64,000 nt of DNA from Natronolimnobius baerhuensis. Its GTDB lineage: Archaea > Halobacteriota > Halobacteria > Halobacteriales > Natrialbaceae. Every line of letters begins with the position of its first letter. The first letter of the stretch is position 1. The translations under genes and the position numbers were made by a program. The notes beneath the pieces were generated by a model. The model saw only the letters and a program-made list of their open reading frames with translations, was not told the origin of the DNA and did not search any database. Shown one piece after another: positions 42,034-49,986 of the stretch. The DNA is taken from the NCBI RefSeq assembly GCF_002177135.1, contig NZ_MWPH01000002.1, forward strand, positions 806,001-870,000, given 5' to 3'.

Positions 42034-42956
42034 GAGTCAGTCACCGGCTTTCCGTTTGTCCGCGCGTGACTCGAGTCGGACTCGGGCGCTCCGGCGTCGT
42101 TGTGCGTTGTGTCCCGCCGAATGCGCTCGAGTGCATCACCAAGCGTTGCGCCCGCGTCGGAGGCACGCTCGAGGAGGACGTCCGCGAGGAGGGGTTCGGT
42201 GCCGACCGCGCCAGCGTACCAGATGCGGTGGCCGTCGACCGTACTTGGGACGTCCCAGCCGAGTCGGTAATCGTCAGTGAGGCCCATGTCTTCGGGAATG
42301 TCCTCCTGAGTATGGTAGCCGTCGGCGATAAAGAGCGGGACGACGACGATATCGTCGGTTTCGAAGTACTCCGTCACGTCGTCGACCTCGGGCTCCTCGT
42401 CCATGAACAGTGCCTGGACCGCGTCGAATCGGTCGCGCTCGCGGATGCGCTCGGTGTGGTACTCGATTGCCTTCGCGGAGTTTTCGTTCCGGTCGGTCCC
42501 GTGACCGACGACCGCGAGGCCAACCCCCTCGCCGACGTCGTGATCACCCGTCACCGTCTCAGCGCGCTGGACGATTACGTCCGTCATCGAATCGTGGGTG
42601 CCGACCGGCCCACAGTAGTGGACCGTCTTCTCGGCGTCGCCGACCTCGAGCGTTACCTCCGTTGCGCTCGTCCCGTCTGAATCCCATTTTTCGGGGTTCC
42701 AGCCCTCGAGTCGCAGTTCTCGAGGAATCACCTGCTCGGTGAAGTAGCCCTCGCTGATAAACAGCGGGACGACAAAGATTTCTTCGGACTCGAGGGTTCG
42801 GATGACCTCGCGAAAGTGTGGTTCTTCCTTCCAGAACGTTTCGCGAACCTCGTCGAACGCGCCCGTCTCGCGGACGGTATCTGCGTGAGCATAGGTCGGG
42901 TCCGAAGCATCCGGATTCAGGTGCGATCCGTGCGCCGCGATGACCAGCGCCTGCAT
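42030..42956 (-). CDS. cbiX: Sirohydrochlorin cobaltochelatase, two-domain CbiX
   Basis: A 308-residue class II chelatase that inserts cobalt into sirohydrochlorin in anaerobic cobalamin synthesis; nickel or iron insertion is also possible in this family. Two repeats are visible: the first has VIAAHGSHLNPDA and VVPLFISEGYFTEQ, the second has VVGHGTDRNENSAKAIEYH and VVPLFIADGYHTQEDIPEDM. Each carries a metal-coordinating histidine. The C-terminal 30 residues are polar and disordered. First gene of a two-gene operon with the DR2241-type Fe-S protein. No other cobalamin gene is in the window. Confidence 0.92.
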   Translation of the reverse strand: MQALVIAAHGSHLNPDASDPTYAHADTVRETGAFDEVRETFWKEEPHFREVIRTLESEEIFVVPLFISEGYFTEQVIPRELRLEGWNPEKWDSDGTSATEVTLEVGDAEKTVHYCGPVGTHDSMTDVIVQRAETVTGDHDVGEGVGLAVVGHGTDRNENSAKAIEYHTERIRERDRFDAVQALFMDEEPEVDDVTEYFETDDIVVVPLFIADGYHTQEDIPEDMGLTDDYRLGWDVPSTVDGHRIWYAGAVGTEPLLADVLLERASDAGATLGDALERIRRDTTHNDAGAPESDSSHARTNGKPVTDS

Positions 42957-43135
42957 ACGACCCCGTTCGGACGCAGTCGGTTTATACCCACTGACGCCGC
43001 CAAATCTGACGCCCTCGAGGCGACCAGCGGGGAGCCTCCGTCACTCGAGTCCGAGCCAACGCCGGCTGCTGAGCCTGCAGACTAAGTGAAATTGGGGTTC
43101 GGGTTCAGACGTGGACACGGTTTTCATCGTCTTCG

Positions 43136-43483
43136 TCAGTGCTCGACGCTGAATTCGGCGCGAGCCTCACAGGTGGCTTCTTGTGCTCGCAGTTGTGCAA
43201 CGGCAGTGTATGCGCCTGGCTGTGGATCCGGCCACTCGCCGTCGTAGGTCGCTGATTCTCCGGGTTCGAGTCGATCCGAACTGAGCAGTTGCATGAACGC
43301 CTGGCCCTCCGTAAAACGCCAGACCTCCTGCCCCCCATCGTAGACGATAAACTCGGCCGACGCGGCATCTGCAAACTGCACCTCGAGCGGCTCTGAGCCA
43401 GTGTTCGTGATGGTGAACACAAACTCGACGGGTGCCCCATCATCTTCCGTACGCCTCGTCTCGAGTGCTCCCTCGAGTGTCAT
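43136..43483 (-). CDS. BsuPI-like (intracellular proteinase inhibitor domain) protein
   Basis: A 115-residue single-domain beta-sandwich protein. VEFVFTITNTGSEPLEVQFADA, EVWRFTEGQAFMQLLSSDRL and PGESATYDGEW fit the BsuPI fold of Bacillus intracellular protease inhibitors. No signal peptide is seen, so an intracellular role such as protease control is possible. GACTTACC about 27 bases before the ATG may be its TATA box. Monocistronic. Confidence 0.82.
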   Translation of the reverse strand: MTLEGALETRRTEDDGAPVEFVFTITNTGSEPLEVQFADAASAEFIVYDGGQEVWRFTEGQAFMQLLSSDRLEPGESATYDGEWPDPQPGAYTAVAQLRAQEATCEARAEFSVEH

Positions 43484-43806
43484 ACCATCCGTCCAACGGA
43501 CCGCGGTAAGTCAGTTCCGGGGCGGCTCAGTCGGGTGTGTCGGGTACTCGAGACGCGCCATCTATGCCTGAGATTATCATGCACATATTTTATGTAGATA
43601 GCTGACCGAGACTGAATCGTCACCGGACGATAGCAAGGCTGGTGAACGGCTGGGCAACGCATCGCGTGTAACCACTCGAGGGACGAGCCACGCCTCCGCT
43701 GGATGGATTTCTACGGGGCGGAGCCGAGCACATTCTTGCGTGGCTCGCTTTTACACCCGTCACTGTATCCCGGTAGCGATATCCCGGTCTGGACCGAACA
43801 TCGGCT
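43484..43806. other. 323-base divergent intergenic region
   Basis: It contains the promoters of the BsuPI-like gene and of the DUF2797 gene. An AT-rich pocket at 43571-43606 (around CACATATTTTATGTAG) stands out from the GC-rich surroundings. GCTTTTACACC (43749) and GATATCCC (43777) are possible TATA elements for the rightward gene. I see no convincing coding sequence or hairpin. Confidence 0.45.
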
Positions 43807-44571
43807 GTGCAATGCGTTGGCTACGAGCCGAGCGGTCGCGGGTCGGCGCTGGTTCTCACTACCGCTGACGACGACGGCTTCGAGCGCCAGACACTCGAGG
43901 CGGGGACCAGCCTGTCCTATACGCTCGGAGAGCGCCACTGTGCGGGCGTCATCGACGGTGAGGAACACATCGCCTGTGACAGACCGTCAGCGCCCTACTG
44001 TGAATTCCATACGAGTACTTGGGTCTGTGCCCGCTGTACCGGCACTTGCCTGAAAGACGAGATGGACTGTTACGAGGACCACGCCGTCTATATCGCCGCG
44101 TTCGGCCCCGATACGTTCAAAGTCGGCGTCACCAAACTGTGGCGACTCGAGACCCGTCTCCGCGAGCAGGGAGCCGACCGCGCGGCCCACATCCACACAG
44201 TTTCGAACGGCCGTATCGCCCGCGAACTCGAGGCCGAACTCGCTACCCGACTCACGGATCGCGTGCGAACCGGCCCGAAAATCGCCTCGCTCGCAAGCCC
44301 AGTCGATCTCGAGGCCTGGGAGCGAACGCTCGAGTCACTCGAGACCGACGTTCTCGAACGATTCTCATTTGAATATGGACTCGACCTCGAGACACAGCCG
44401 GTCGCGGAGACGCTCGCGTCGGGCACCGTCGTCGGCGTCAAGGGCCGAGTGCTTGTGCTCGAGCGCGCCGGGACGACCTACGCCGTCGATATGCGCGACC
44501 TCGTGGGCTACGAACTGGCAGACGGAGCAACAGACCGCAGTTTGCAGTCGTCGCTTGGCTCGTTCGGGTAG
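43807..44571 (+). CDS. DUF2797 family protein with zinc-binding cysteines and GIY-YIG-like core
   Basis: A 254-residue protein. A cysteine/histidine-rich segment (HCAGVIDGEEHIACDRPSAP, then CEFHTSTWVCARCTGTCLKDE) precedes AVYIAAFGPDTFKVGVTKLW, which matches the GIY-YIG-like arrangement of DUF2797 (YIA...KVGVT). HIHTVSNGRIARELEAELA follows. The family is widespread but uncharacterised; DNA or RNA processing is a guess from the fold. Start is a GTG (MQCVGYEP) and GATATCCC lies about 28 bases upstream. Confidence 0.85.
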   Translation: MQCVGYEPSGRGSALVLTTADDDGFERQTLEAGTSLSYTLGERHCAGVIDGEEHIACDRPSAPYCEFHTSTWVCARCTGTCLKDEMDCYEDHAVYIAAFGPDTFKVGVTKLWRLETRLREQGADRAAHIHTVSNGRIARELEAELATRLTDRVRTGPKIASLASPVDLEAWERTLESLETDVLERFSFEYGLDLETQPVAETLASGTVVGVKGRVLVLERAGTTYAVDMRDLVGYELADGATDRSLQSSLGSFG

Positions 44572-44585
44572 CAGTGGAGAGTAGC

Positions 44586-44735
44586 ATGCTGTTATCCGAC
44601 AGAATATTGTACAAATACTGCATTTATGCTGGGGAAGCAGTTACTGAATCCGCCAGATACGCATCTGAAATATGTCGAAAGTGCCCCGCGGAATACAGCG
44701 TGCAAGTGTGGGACGGAGGGAGAGACGGTCTGTGA
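44586..44735 (+). CDS. Possible 49-residue Cys-containing small protein
   Basis: A short ATG-initiated frame encodes a 49-residue chain with IYAGEAVTESARYASEICRK and then CPAEYSVQVWDGG; three cysteines (C12, C30, C33) include a CRKC pair. The region is more AT-rich than the chromosome. It could be one of the many haloarchaeal micro-proteins with zinc-type cysteines, or a decayed fragment. There is no clear promoter. Confidence 0.25.
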   Translation: MLLSDRILYKYCIYAGEAVTESARYASEICRKCPAEYSVQVWDGGRDGL

Positions 44736-44762
44736 TGAGTAGTGATGGACCAGGTAGCTATT

Positions 44763-45116
44763 CTACCCAATAGTCAACACTTGATCAGCGGTCGTAACAA
44801 CGTCAAGAAGATCAGTCATAGTTGAGATTGGACAGATCTCACTCTCGTCACTATTCCGGATTTCTAAGCAGGTTCCACACGCCAGCAATTCACCGCCTGA
44901 CTCAGCGAATGCTTCCATTCGCTCTCGCACATCAAACTGGTCATCCGTAATCTCCTCGGCTTCGACGCCGTCACCAAGCAAAAACACAGAGACATCCTTC
45001 CCGTCTTCCACTGCAGTGATTCCGAGACGCAAAGCGTTCCACGCACGTTCGGGGTCGCTGGTTTCGAGTACGATTCCTAACTTTTCTACGTCGTCACCGC
45101 CTACTGAGTCGGACAT
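44763..45116 (-). CDS. DsrE family sulfur-relay-like protein
   Basis: A 117-residue protein of the DsrE/DsrF-like fold. KLGIVLETSDPERAWNALRLGITAVEDGK is the first strand-helix, VSVFLLGDGVEAEEI the second, and GGELLACGTCLEIRN has the conserved cysteine region used for persulfide transfer; a further cysteine is in EICPIS. Composition is somewhat AT-rich. Haloarchaeal DsrE-like proteins of this kind often have unknown partners. Monocistronic. Confidence 0.82.
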   Translation of the reverse strand: MSDSVGGDDVEKLGIVLETSDPERAWNALRLGITAVEDGKDVSVFLLGDGVEAEEITDDQFDVRERMEAFAESGGELLACGTCLEIRNSDESEICPISTMTDLLDVVTTADQVLTIG

Positions 45117-45257
45117 GTATTGTATAGTTGCCCCAATACTAAATAAGTCTGTTGCCTATTGACAGTCCCGTTGGTAACGTGTTCACAGAATCTCAATACC
45201 GTTGACAATCGATACTGGGGTACTGAATATGCGATCTGTGGGTAGTCCCAACGACCG

Positions 45258-45923
45258 TTAGCCGAGTTCGAGTTTTCGATCACCCGTCTCACCCCACTGC
45301 TCGAGTCGCTCATCCTCGACACCATAATCGATACTGTACGGCGTTTGCAGGTCCCAATTCGACGGCTGCAGACTCGCTCTCGCCTCGTCTGTGAACTGCC
45401 TGCTCACCGCTCGAGCGGCCTCGTCGTAGTCGTCGCCGCGGTGGAGGTACGACGAACTGGGGTCGAACACGTCGAGATGGGCATGAATCGCCGCTCGCTC
45501 GGCATCGACGGGCCAGACGTGGACGTGTGCCCAGCCGTCGCCGAGGCGTGGCCGCCGAACCGAGAGCGCTGGCTCGATCAATTCCTCACGGCGGTCGTCC
45601 CACGCTCGCGCTGGACTATCCGGGAGCAGTTGCGTCCACTCGAGATTTGTGAGACCTGTAAATTCGGCTTCGATTGCGGCTATCGCCGGCTGGCTCCCGG
45701 GCACGCGAACGTGGACGTTGATCGGCATCGAGACGCGCCACTCGCCGTCGTCGTTGCGCTTGTAGACACACGTCGGATACTCTGTCTCGAGGTCGCGTTC
45801 GACGATGTCACTCGCGTCAGCCTCGGTCACGGTTTCAGCGCGCGCGGGGCGAGCGCTGGCACCAACTGCGACGGCGCTGCCGATCCCGGCAAGTGTCTCG
45901 CGTCTGGTCACGTCTCGAGCCAT
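45258..45923 (-). CDS. Tat-exported protein of unknown function
   Basis: A 221-residue protein with a twin-arginine signal (TRRETLAGIGSAVAVGASA, cleavage probably after ARA near residue 29). The mature part is soluble: EWRVSMPINVHVRVPG, WAHVHVWPVDAERAAIHAHL and PSNWDLQTPYSIDYG. No lipobox or C-terminal anchor is present, so it is likely released or loosely attached outside the cell. I do not recognise the family. A 141-base AT-rich gap separates it from the DsrE gene upstream. Confidence 0.78.
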   Translation of the reverse strand: MARDVTRRETLAGIGSAVAVGASARPARAETVTEADASDIVERDLETEYPTCVYKRNDDGEWRVSMPINVHVRVPGSQPAIAAIEAEFTGLTNLEWTQLLPDSPARAWDDRREELIEPALSVRRPRLGDGWAHVHVWPVDAERAAIHAHLDVFDPSSSYLHRGDDYDEAARAVSRQFTDEARASLQPSNWDLQTPYSIDYGVEDERLEQWGETGDRKLELG

Positions 45924-46031
45924 GTCGGGTTCCAGTCCGGCGTCTCTCGAAAGAAGGGTTCGGCCTGAGTGTTCCGGGGTCGATTACGGAAGAAGGAGTG
46001 AGCGAGTTGGCGCGACGCAAAGACAGGCGCG

Positions 46032-46286
46032 TCAGACCGCTTCGCCGATAGCAGCCGTCTGCTCTGCGACCTCGAGCAGGGTCGACCAAGTGTTCATCGC
46101 GGCGCGCAAGGCGATAACGTCAGTTGCAGTAATCTGAATGCAAATCGTCGAGTCGGCACGCTCGAGGGTAGTCTGTGAGCGTTCGTCGTCGATTTCGCCG
46201 ATTTCGCGGGCGATGCTATCGGCGACGAGGTGGGCGCGAGCAGGAGTCTCGTACTCGAACTCGAGCGTCGCGTCGTGAGAAGACAC
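46032..46286 (-). CDS. pcc1: KEOPS complex subunit Pcc1
   Basis: An 84-residue small dimeric subunit of the KEOPS complex, which makes the t6A modification of ANN-decoding tRNAs. ATLEFEYETPARAHLVADSI and TICIQITATDVIALRAAMNT match the family; the second helix mediates dimerisation. I place the start at the GTG at 46286, one base after the rpoP stop; a GTG at 46316 inside rpoP is the alternative and adds ten non-conserved residues. Last gene of the rpl37ae-rpoP-pcc1 operon. Confidence 0.88.
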   Translation of the reverse strand: MSSHDATLEFEYETPARAHLVADSIAREIGEIDDERSQTTLERADSTICIQITATDVIALRAAMNTWSTLLEVAEQTAAIGEAV

Positions 46287-46287
46287 C

Positions 46288-46422
46288 TTACTGGACGCCG
46301 ACTTCCTTGACGTCACGGCTGCGTTCTTTCAGGAGGACGCGGTTTCCGCAGTACGGACAGCGGACGCCGCCGTACTCATCGAGCTGAACATCGCGTTTAC
46401 AGCGGGAGCATTTGTAACTCAT
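46288..46422 (-). CDS. rpoP: DNA-directed RNA polymerase subunit P (Rpo12)
   Basis: A 44-residue zinc-ribbon subunit of archaeal RNA polymerase (Rpb12 homologue). The sequence [14 protein letters not shown] is followed by [14 protein letters not shown], giving two CxxC pairs, and it ends KEVGVQ. It lies between rpl37ae and pcc1 in one operon, with 21 bases to the former and one base to the latter, an arrangement conserved in archaea. Confidence 0.93.
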   Translation of the reverse strand: MSYKCSRCKRDVQLDEYGGVRCPYCGNRVLLKERSRDVKEVGVQ

Positions 46423-46443
46423 GCGTAGTGAGAGCGTCGTGAA

Positions 46444-46704
46444 TTAGTCGTCTTCGCCGAGTGCGGCGCGAATCGAGCGCTTGACGGTTCGGCCGGCAGG
46501 GGTCTCTGGGCGGTAGGCACCGCCGGTGAAGACTTCGCCGGTCTCTTCGTTCTTCCAGATGCCGGTGCCGACGCGTGTGACGCTATCGCCGTCGACTTCT
46601 GCGCTCTGCATGTCGGCTTCGATCTCGCTGACACGGCGTCGGGCGACGCGGCCGTAGCGTGCGCCAAAGCGGCCTGCGCTCCCAACAGTTCCTTTCTGGG
46701 ACAT
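46444..46704 (-). CDS. rpl37ae: Ribosomal protein L37Ae (eL43), zinc-ligand-less form
   Basis: An 86-residue large-subunit ribosomal protein. [20 protein letters not shown] and [20 protein letters not shown] are unmistakable. The zinc ribbon between them is degenerate: where the family has CPxC and WxCxxC, this protein reads AEVDGDSV and WKNEET, so all four zinc cysteines are absent. A C-minus form of this ribosomal protein is therefore encoded. The start at 46704 is supported by GTTTAAGAA at about -28. First gene of the operon with rpoP and pcc1. Confidence 0.92.
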   Translation of the reverse strand: MSQKGTVGSAGRFGARYGRVARRRVSEIEADMQSAEVDGDSVTRVGTGIWKNEETGEVFTGGAYRPETPAGRTVKRSIRAALGEDD

Positions 46705-46781
46705 AGTAGCGCTATCTACCGTCAGCGGATTCTTAAACCTGTTGAGTCGTCGCTGTGGTGCTGGCTCCATCTCAGCGGCGC

Positions 46782-46982
46782 TTAGGCTGCCTGTTTGGCA
46801 ACCGGACCAGTCAGTAACTCTCGGAAGACGAACGCGAGTGCAGCGAGATAGCCAACTGGCGCAAGTGGCGCAGCGAGTAGTCCCGTTGCGATGCCCGTCG
46901 TCGTGATGGCTGCGCGAACGAGGACTCCACTGATCGCAAGCAACGGAATCACGGCCAGGACGGCGTCTGGTCGCTCGAGCAT
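46782..46982 (-). CDS. Small two-helix membrane protein
   Basis: A 66-residue hydrophobic protein with two predicted membrane helices ([20 protein letters not shown] and [18 protein letters not shown]) joined by a Thr/Gly/Ala turn. It lies upstream of rpl37ae on the same strand, 77 bases away and with a separate promoter for rpl37ae, so co-transcription is uncertain. I do not recognise a family. Confidence 0.65.
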   Translation of the reverse strand: MLERPDAVLAVIPLLAISGVLVRAAITTTGIATGLLAAPLAPVGYLAALAFVFRELLTGPVAKQAA

Positions 46983-47088
46983 AGCTAATTATATCTCATT
47001 ACAGCCAGCCTCCTAAGGGCGGGACAACCAGCAGACAGTGTCTCTTCCATCGGCTCGTGACAATTCTTGCGTCGGCACCGTCAGCGAA

Positions 47089-47844
47089 CTACTGAAAGTC
47101 CGACTCAGAGAGCACGTCGTTGAGATCGTCGCGGATGCGTTCGCCCATCTCGCGGTCGCGTGCGGTCGTCACGACGCGATTTTCCTGCACGCTCGAGCCG
47201 TCTCGCAAAAGCATGCGAACGTTGCCGCCATTGTCTGCGCGGGTGACTTTCGCGCGCATCCCGGACTGTGAACCCTTCCCGCCCGCGTCAATCGGGCCGG
47301 GGATAACCTTCTTGACGTGTGGATGGCCAGCGACGGCACGGATGGCACGCATGCCAGTGCGCCCCCCGATCAGCGTCGTGTGGCTGCCGCCGATTTTCTC
47401 TGCGGGTGGCGTCTCGACGACATCGAGTGCGCGCGTGCTTCGACGCTCGAGAACTGCCTGGACTGGCTCCTCGTCGTCGACGCGATAGAACGAGTGGTGA
47501 ATGTCGTCTCGTACCGCCCGGATGATTGCTCGTTCGCCGCCTGCATACACTTCCTCGGGTCGCTTGCGTCGGATTTCGTCGCCGATCAACCCCGCGAAGT
47601 TCCGCAGTTCGACAACCTCGTTGTCGCCATCTTCCGGCATCGTCGTGATCGTCGTCTCACCGAGGACAGGGTCCGCATCGGCTCGTGGTCCGTGATCGTT
47701 CTCGTCGTCCTCACCTGCAAGCATCGTTAGCGTCGCCCGGTCGCGTCCCGCCTCGAGCACCACCGCCTCAGTGTTGCGTTCCCGACAGACCAGACAGAAG
47801 TCTCCGGGTTTCTCGAGTGGCGAGGCACAGTGGCGACACTTCAT
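47089..47844 (-). CDS. DUF2103 family zinc-binding protein
   Basis: A 251-residue protein with an N-terminal zinc ribbon (MKCRHCASPLEKPGDFCLVC, CxxC pairs at residues 3/6 and 17/20), a middle acidic part, and a C-terminal domain with GGSHTTLIGGRTGMRAIRAV and HPHVKKVIPGPIDAGGK. The family (DUF2103) is archaeal and uncharacterised; the basic, Gly-rich C-terminal domain suggests nucleic-acid binding, and a ribosome-related role is possible from the nearby ribosomal genes. The ATG at 47844 places the zinc ribbon at the extreme N-terminus. Confidence 0.82.
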   Translation of the reverse strand: MKCRHCASPLEKPGDFCLVCRERNTEAVVLEAGRDRATLTMLAGEDDENDHGPRADADPVLGETTITTMPEDGDNEVVELRNFAGLIGDEIRRKRPEEVYAGGERAIIRAVRDDIHHSFYRVDDEEPVQAVLERRSTRALDVVETPPAEKIGGSHTTLIGGRTGMRAIRAVAGHPHVKKVIPGPIDAGGKGSQSGMRAKVTRADNGGNVRMLLRDGSSVQENRVVTTARDREMGERIRDDLNDVLSESDFQ

Positions 47845-47957
47845 AGCGGGGGTTTTCGTCGCGCGTGTAAAACAAACCCGCTTTTGGTGCTCGCCGTGAC
47901 CGCCGTCGGCATAGTCGTCCAGAACCCTCAAGACTCGCCCCGTCGTACGGATGGTCG

Positions 47958-48356
47958 ATGCATCGGCGTCGACTCCTCGCGCTCGTGCCAGCGGGTCTCG
48001 TCTCGAGCGCTGGCTGTCTCGAGTACGTCACAAACGATAACGGCGAGGATATTACGGAACCTGGTGATGTCGACATCGTCTGGGACGACCTCGTTCGCGA
48101 CGATCCCGGAACCGACGACGAGCGAGTGACAGTCTGGGGCGTCGTCAGAAATATCGGCGAGCGAACGCTGTACTACGTCGAAATCCGGGCGACCTTCTAC
48201 GATGCGGAGGGTGAGGAACTCGAGAGCGTCATCGAGAACGTCGACGACGACGTCTCGACGGGTGAAGAGTGGGCATTCGAAGTCGAGTTTCCACACTTTG
48301 GTGAGCGAGCGGCCGAGGTCGAAACGTACGAACTCGAGCCGGCAACGGGTGTCTAA
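47958..48356 (+). CDS. FxLYD-domain lipoprotein
   Basis: A 132-residue secreted lipoprotein. RRR followed by a hydrophobic run and SAGC (cysteine 20) forms the signal and lipobox. The mature domain (VTVWGVVRNIGERTLYYVEIRATFYDAEG) is an FxLYD-type immunoglobulin-like fold, common in haloarchaeal surface proteins. It should be anchored on the outside of the membrane. Divergent from the DUF2103 gene. Function unknown. Confidence 0.82.
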   Translation: MHRRRLLALVPAGLVSSAGCLEYVTNDNGEDITEPGDVDIVWDDLVRDDPGTDDERVTVWGVVRNIGERTLYYVEIRATFYDAEGEELESVIENVDDDVSTGEEWAFEVEFPHFGERAAEVETYELEPATGV

Positions 48357-48467
48357 CGAGCTCTGGTGGTGGCTCTGTAGTCCGACTCGAGTGGGCTGGG
48401 ACGTGCGGATGCGAACGGAGACGACGCGTGTGTCGCTGGAGACAGGCGAAACCACGACGATCCGGCC

Positions 48468-49979
48468 ATGACAGACCACGACGAGGGTGTGACGACGCTT
48501 GCACGCCAGGGCAGTATCACGTTTATCGGAAACGTGGTCAACGGCGTCTTCGGCTTTGCCATCGTCATGTTGATGACGCGGTTCGTCAGCCCCTCCGTCT
48601 ACGGGCTGTTCGTCCTCGCAACCTCGGTTATTCTGTTCATGCAAGTGTTTGCGAACCTTGGCCTCCCGCTCGCAATCGACTATTTCGTCCCGCAGTACCT
48701 CGACGAGGGCGAACACGGGAAGGCAAAGGGCGTCATCGTCCAGGTGACGGCGACGGTGCTCGTGACGTCCTCGCTGGTCGCGTTCGCCATCGCAGCGGGC
48801 TCCGGCTTCATCGGCAATCTCTTTCAGGAGCCCGCGATGCAGATCGCGCTCTTGTTGCTGTCGGTCACGATTCCGATGCTCGCGATTTACAACGTCTTGC
48901 TCACCTCTTACTACAGCATCAAAAAGCTCCAGTACCGCGTCATCATGCGCGATCTGGTTCGACCGAGCGTCCGATTCGCCGTCACTGCTGGATTCTTGCT
49001 CGCCGGCTTTGGCCTGCTCGGACTCATCGGCGGCTACGTCATCGGCCTGTTCGTCGCGATCACCATCGGCACAGCCATCTTCGTCTCGAAAGCCTGGACC
49101 CTCCTGACGGCCGACCTCGAGTTGGTCGCACCGAAGCCGCTCGTGACCTACTCAGTGCCGCTGGCGATGACGAGCGTCGTCTTCGTTCTGATGGGCAATG
49201 TTGATTACTTCGTGCTCGGGTACTTCCTCGATTCGGACGACGTGGGCATCTACCGCGTCGGCTACATGCTCGGCTCCGGGTTGATGATCATCTTCAACTC
49301 GCTGTCACCGGTGTTCAAGCCCCTCATTGCGGAGACGAGAGACGATATCGATCTGGTCGAACAGCGGTTTCGGATCATGGCCCGCTGGATCGCGGGCATC
49401 ACCTTGCCGATTACCATCATCCTCTCGCTGGGCGCGAGTTCCTACCTCGCCGTCCTCTATACGCCCCAGTACGCCGCAGCCAACCTCGTCGTCGTCCTCC
49501 TGTGTGGCGCATTCTTGTTCAACGTCACCTTCGGCGGCCCCGACGGCTCGCTCTTGCAGGGCATGGGCTACTCCCGCTTTGTCTTCGCCAACACCATTGT
49601 CCTCTTCGGTGCGAACTTCATCGTCTCGATCACGCTCGTGCCGATCTTCGGCATGGAAGGCGCAGCCATCGGCTCCGCGGTCGCACTCGTCCTCGTTGGG
49701 CTGCTCACGCTCGCCGAAATATACTATCTCGACGGCATCCATCCCTTTACCCGCGATTTCGCCAAAATCGTCGTCAGTGGCGTCCCCGCAACCGTTGCTG
49801 GCGCACCAGTCGTCTACCTCCTCGAGTCGGACCTCCTTGTCGTGGCCGCGCTCCCGGTGGTCGTCATCGGCGTCTACGTGCTCTCACTGATCGCGATGGA
49901 TGCGTTCACCGAGGATGACGCACGCATGGCCGCCGAGTTCAGCCCAACACTCGAGAAGTGGTTACCGATTGGGTCCTGA
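48468..49979 (+). CDS. Polysaccharide/lipid-linked oligosaccharide flippase (MOP superfamily)
   Basis: A 503-residue membrane protein with about 12-14 hydrophobic helices. It belongs to the Wzx/RfbX/AglR-like branch: GSITFIGNVVNGVFGFAIVM at the N-terminus, DYFVPQYLDEGEHGKAKGVI, and VGYMLGSGLMIIFNSLSPVF. It should move lipid-linked glycans or related polymers across the cytoplasmic membrane for S-layer glycosylation or cell-surface polymers. There are no glycosyltransferases adjacent, so the substrate is undefined. It converges with the transducer gene, seven bases between stops. Confidence 0.87.
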   Translation: MTDHDEGVTTLARQGSITFIGNVVNGVFGFAIVMLMTRFVSPSVYGLFVLATSVILFMQVFANLGLPLAIDYFVPQYLDEGEHGKAKGVIVQVTATVLVTSSLVAFAIAAGSGFIGNLFQEPAMQIALLLLSVTIPMLAIYNVLLTSYYSIKKLQYRVIMRDLVRPSVRFAVTAGFLLAGFGLLGLIGGYVIGLFVAITIGTAIFVSKAWTLLTADLELVAPKPLVTYSVPLAMTSVVFVLMGNVDYFVLGYFLDSDDVGIYRVGYMLGSGLMIIFNSLSPVFKPLIAETRDDIDLVEQRFRIMARWIAGITLPITIILSLGASSYLAVLYTPQYAAANLVVVLLCGAFLFNVTFGGPDGSLLQGMGYSRFVFANTIVLFGANFIVSITLVPIFGMEGAAIGSAVALVLVGLLTLAEIYYLDGIHPFTRDFAKIVVSGVPATVAGAPVVYLLESDLLVVAALPVVVIGVYVLSLIAMDAFTEDDARMAAEFSPTLEKWLPIGS

Positions 49980-49986
49980 CTGCTCG

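Noticed and set aside
42816-43085. 89-codon plus-strand frame upstream of the BsuPI-like gene
   Set aside because: Mostly antisense to cbiX and its promoter; no haloarchaeal composition.
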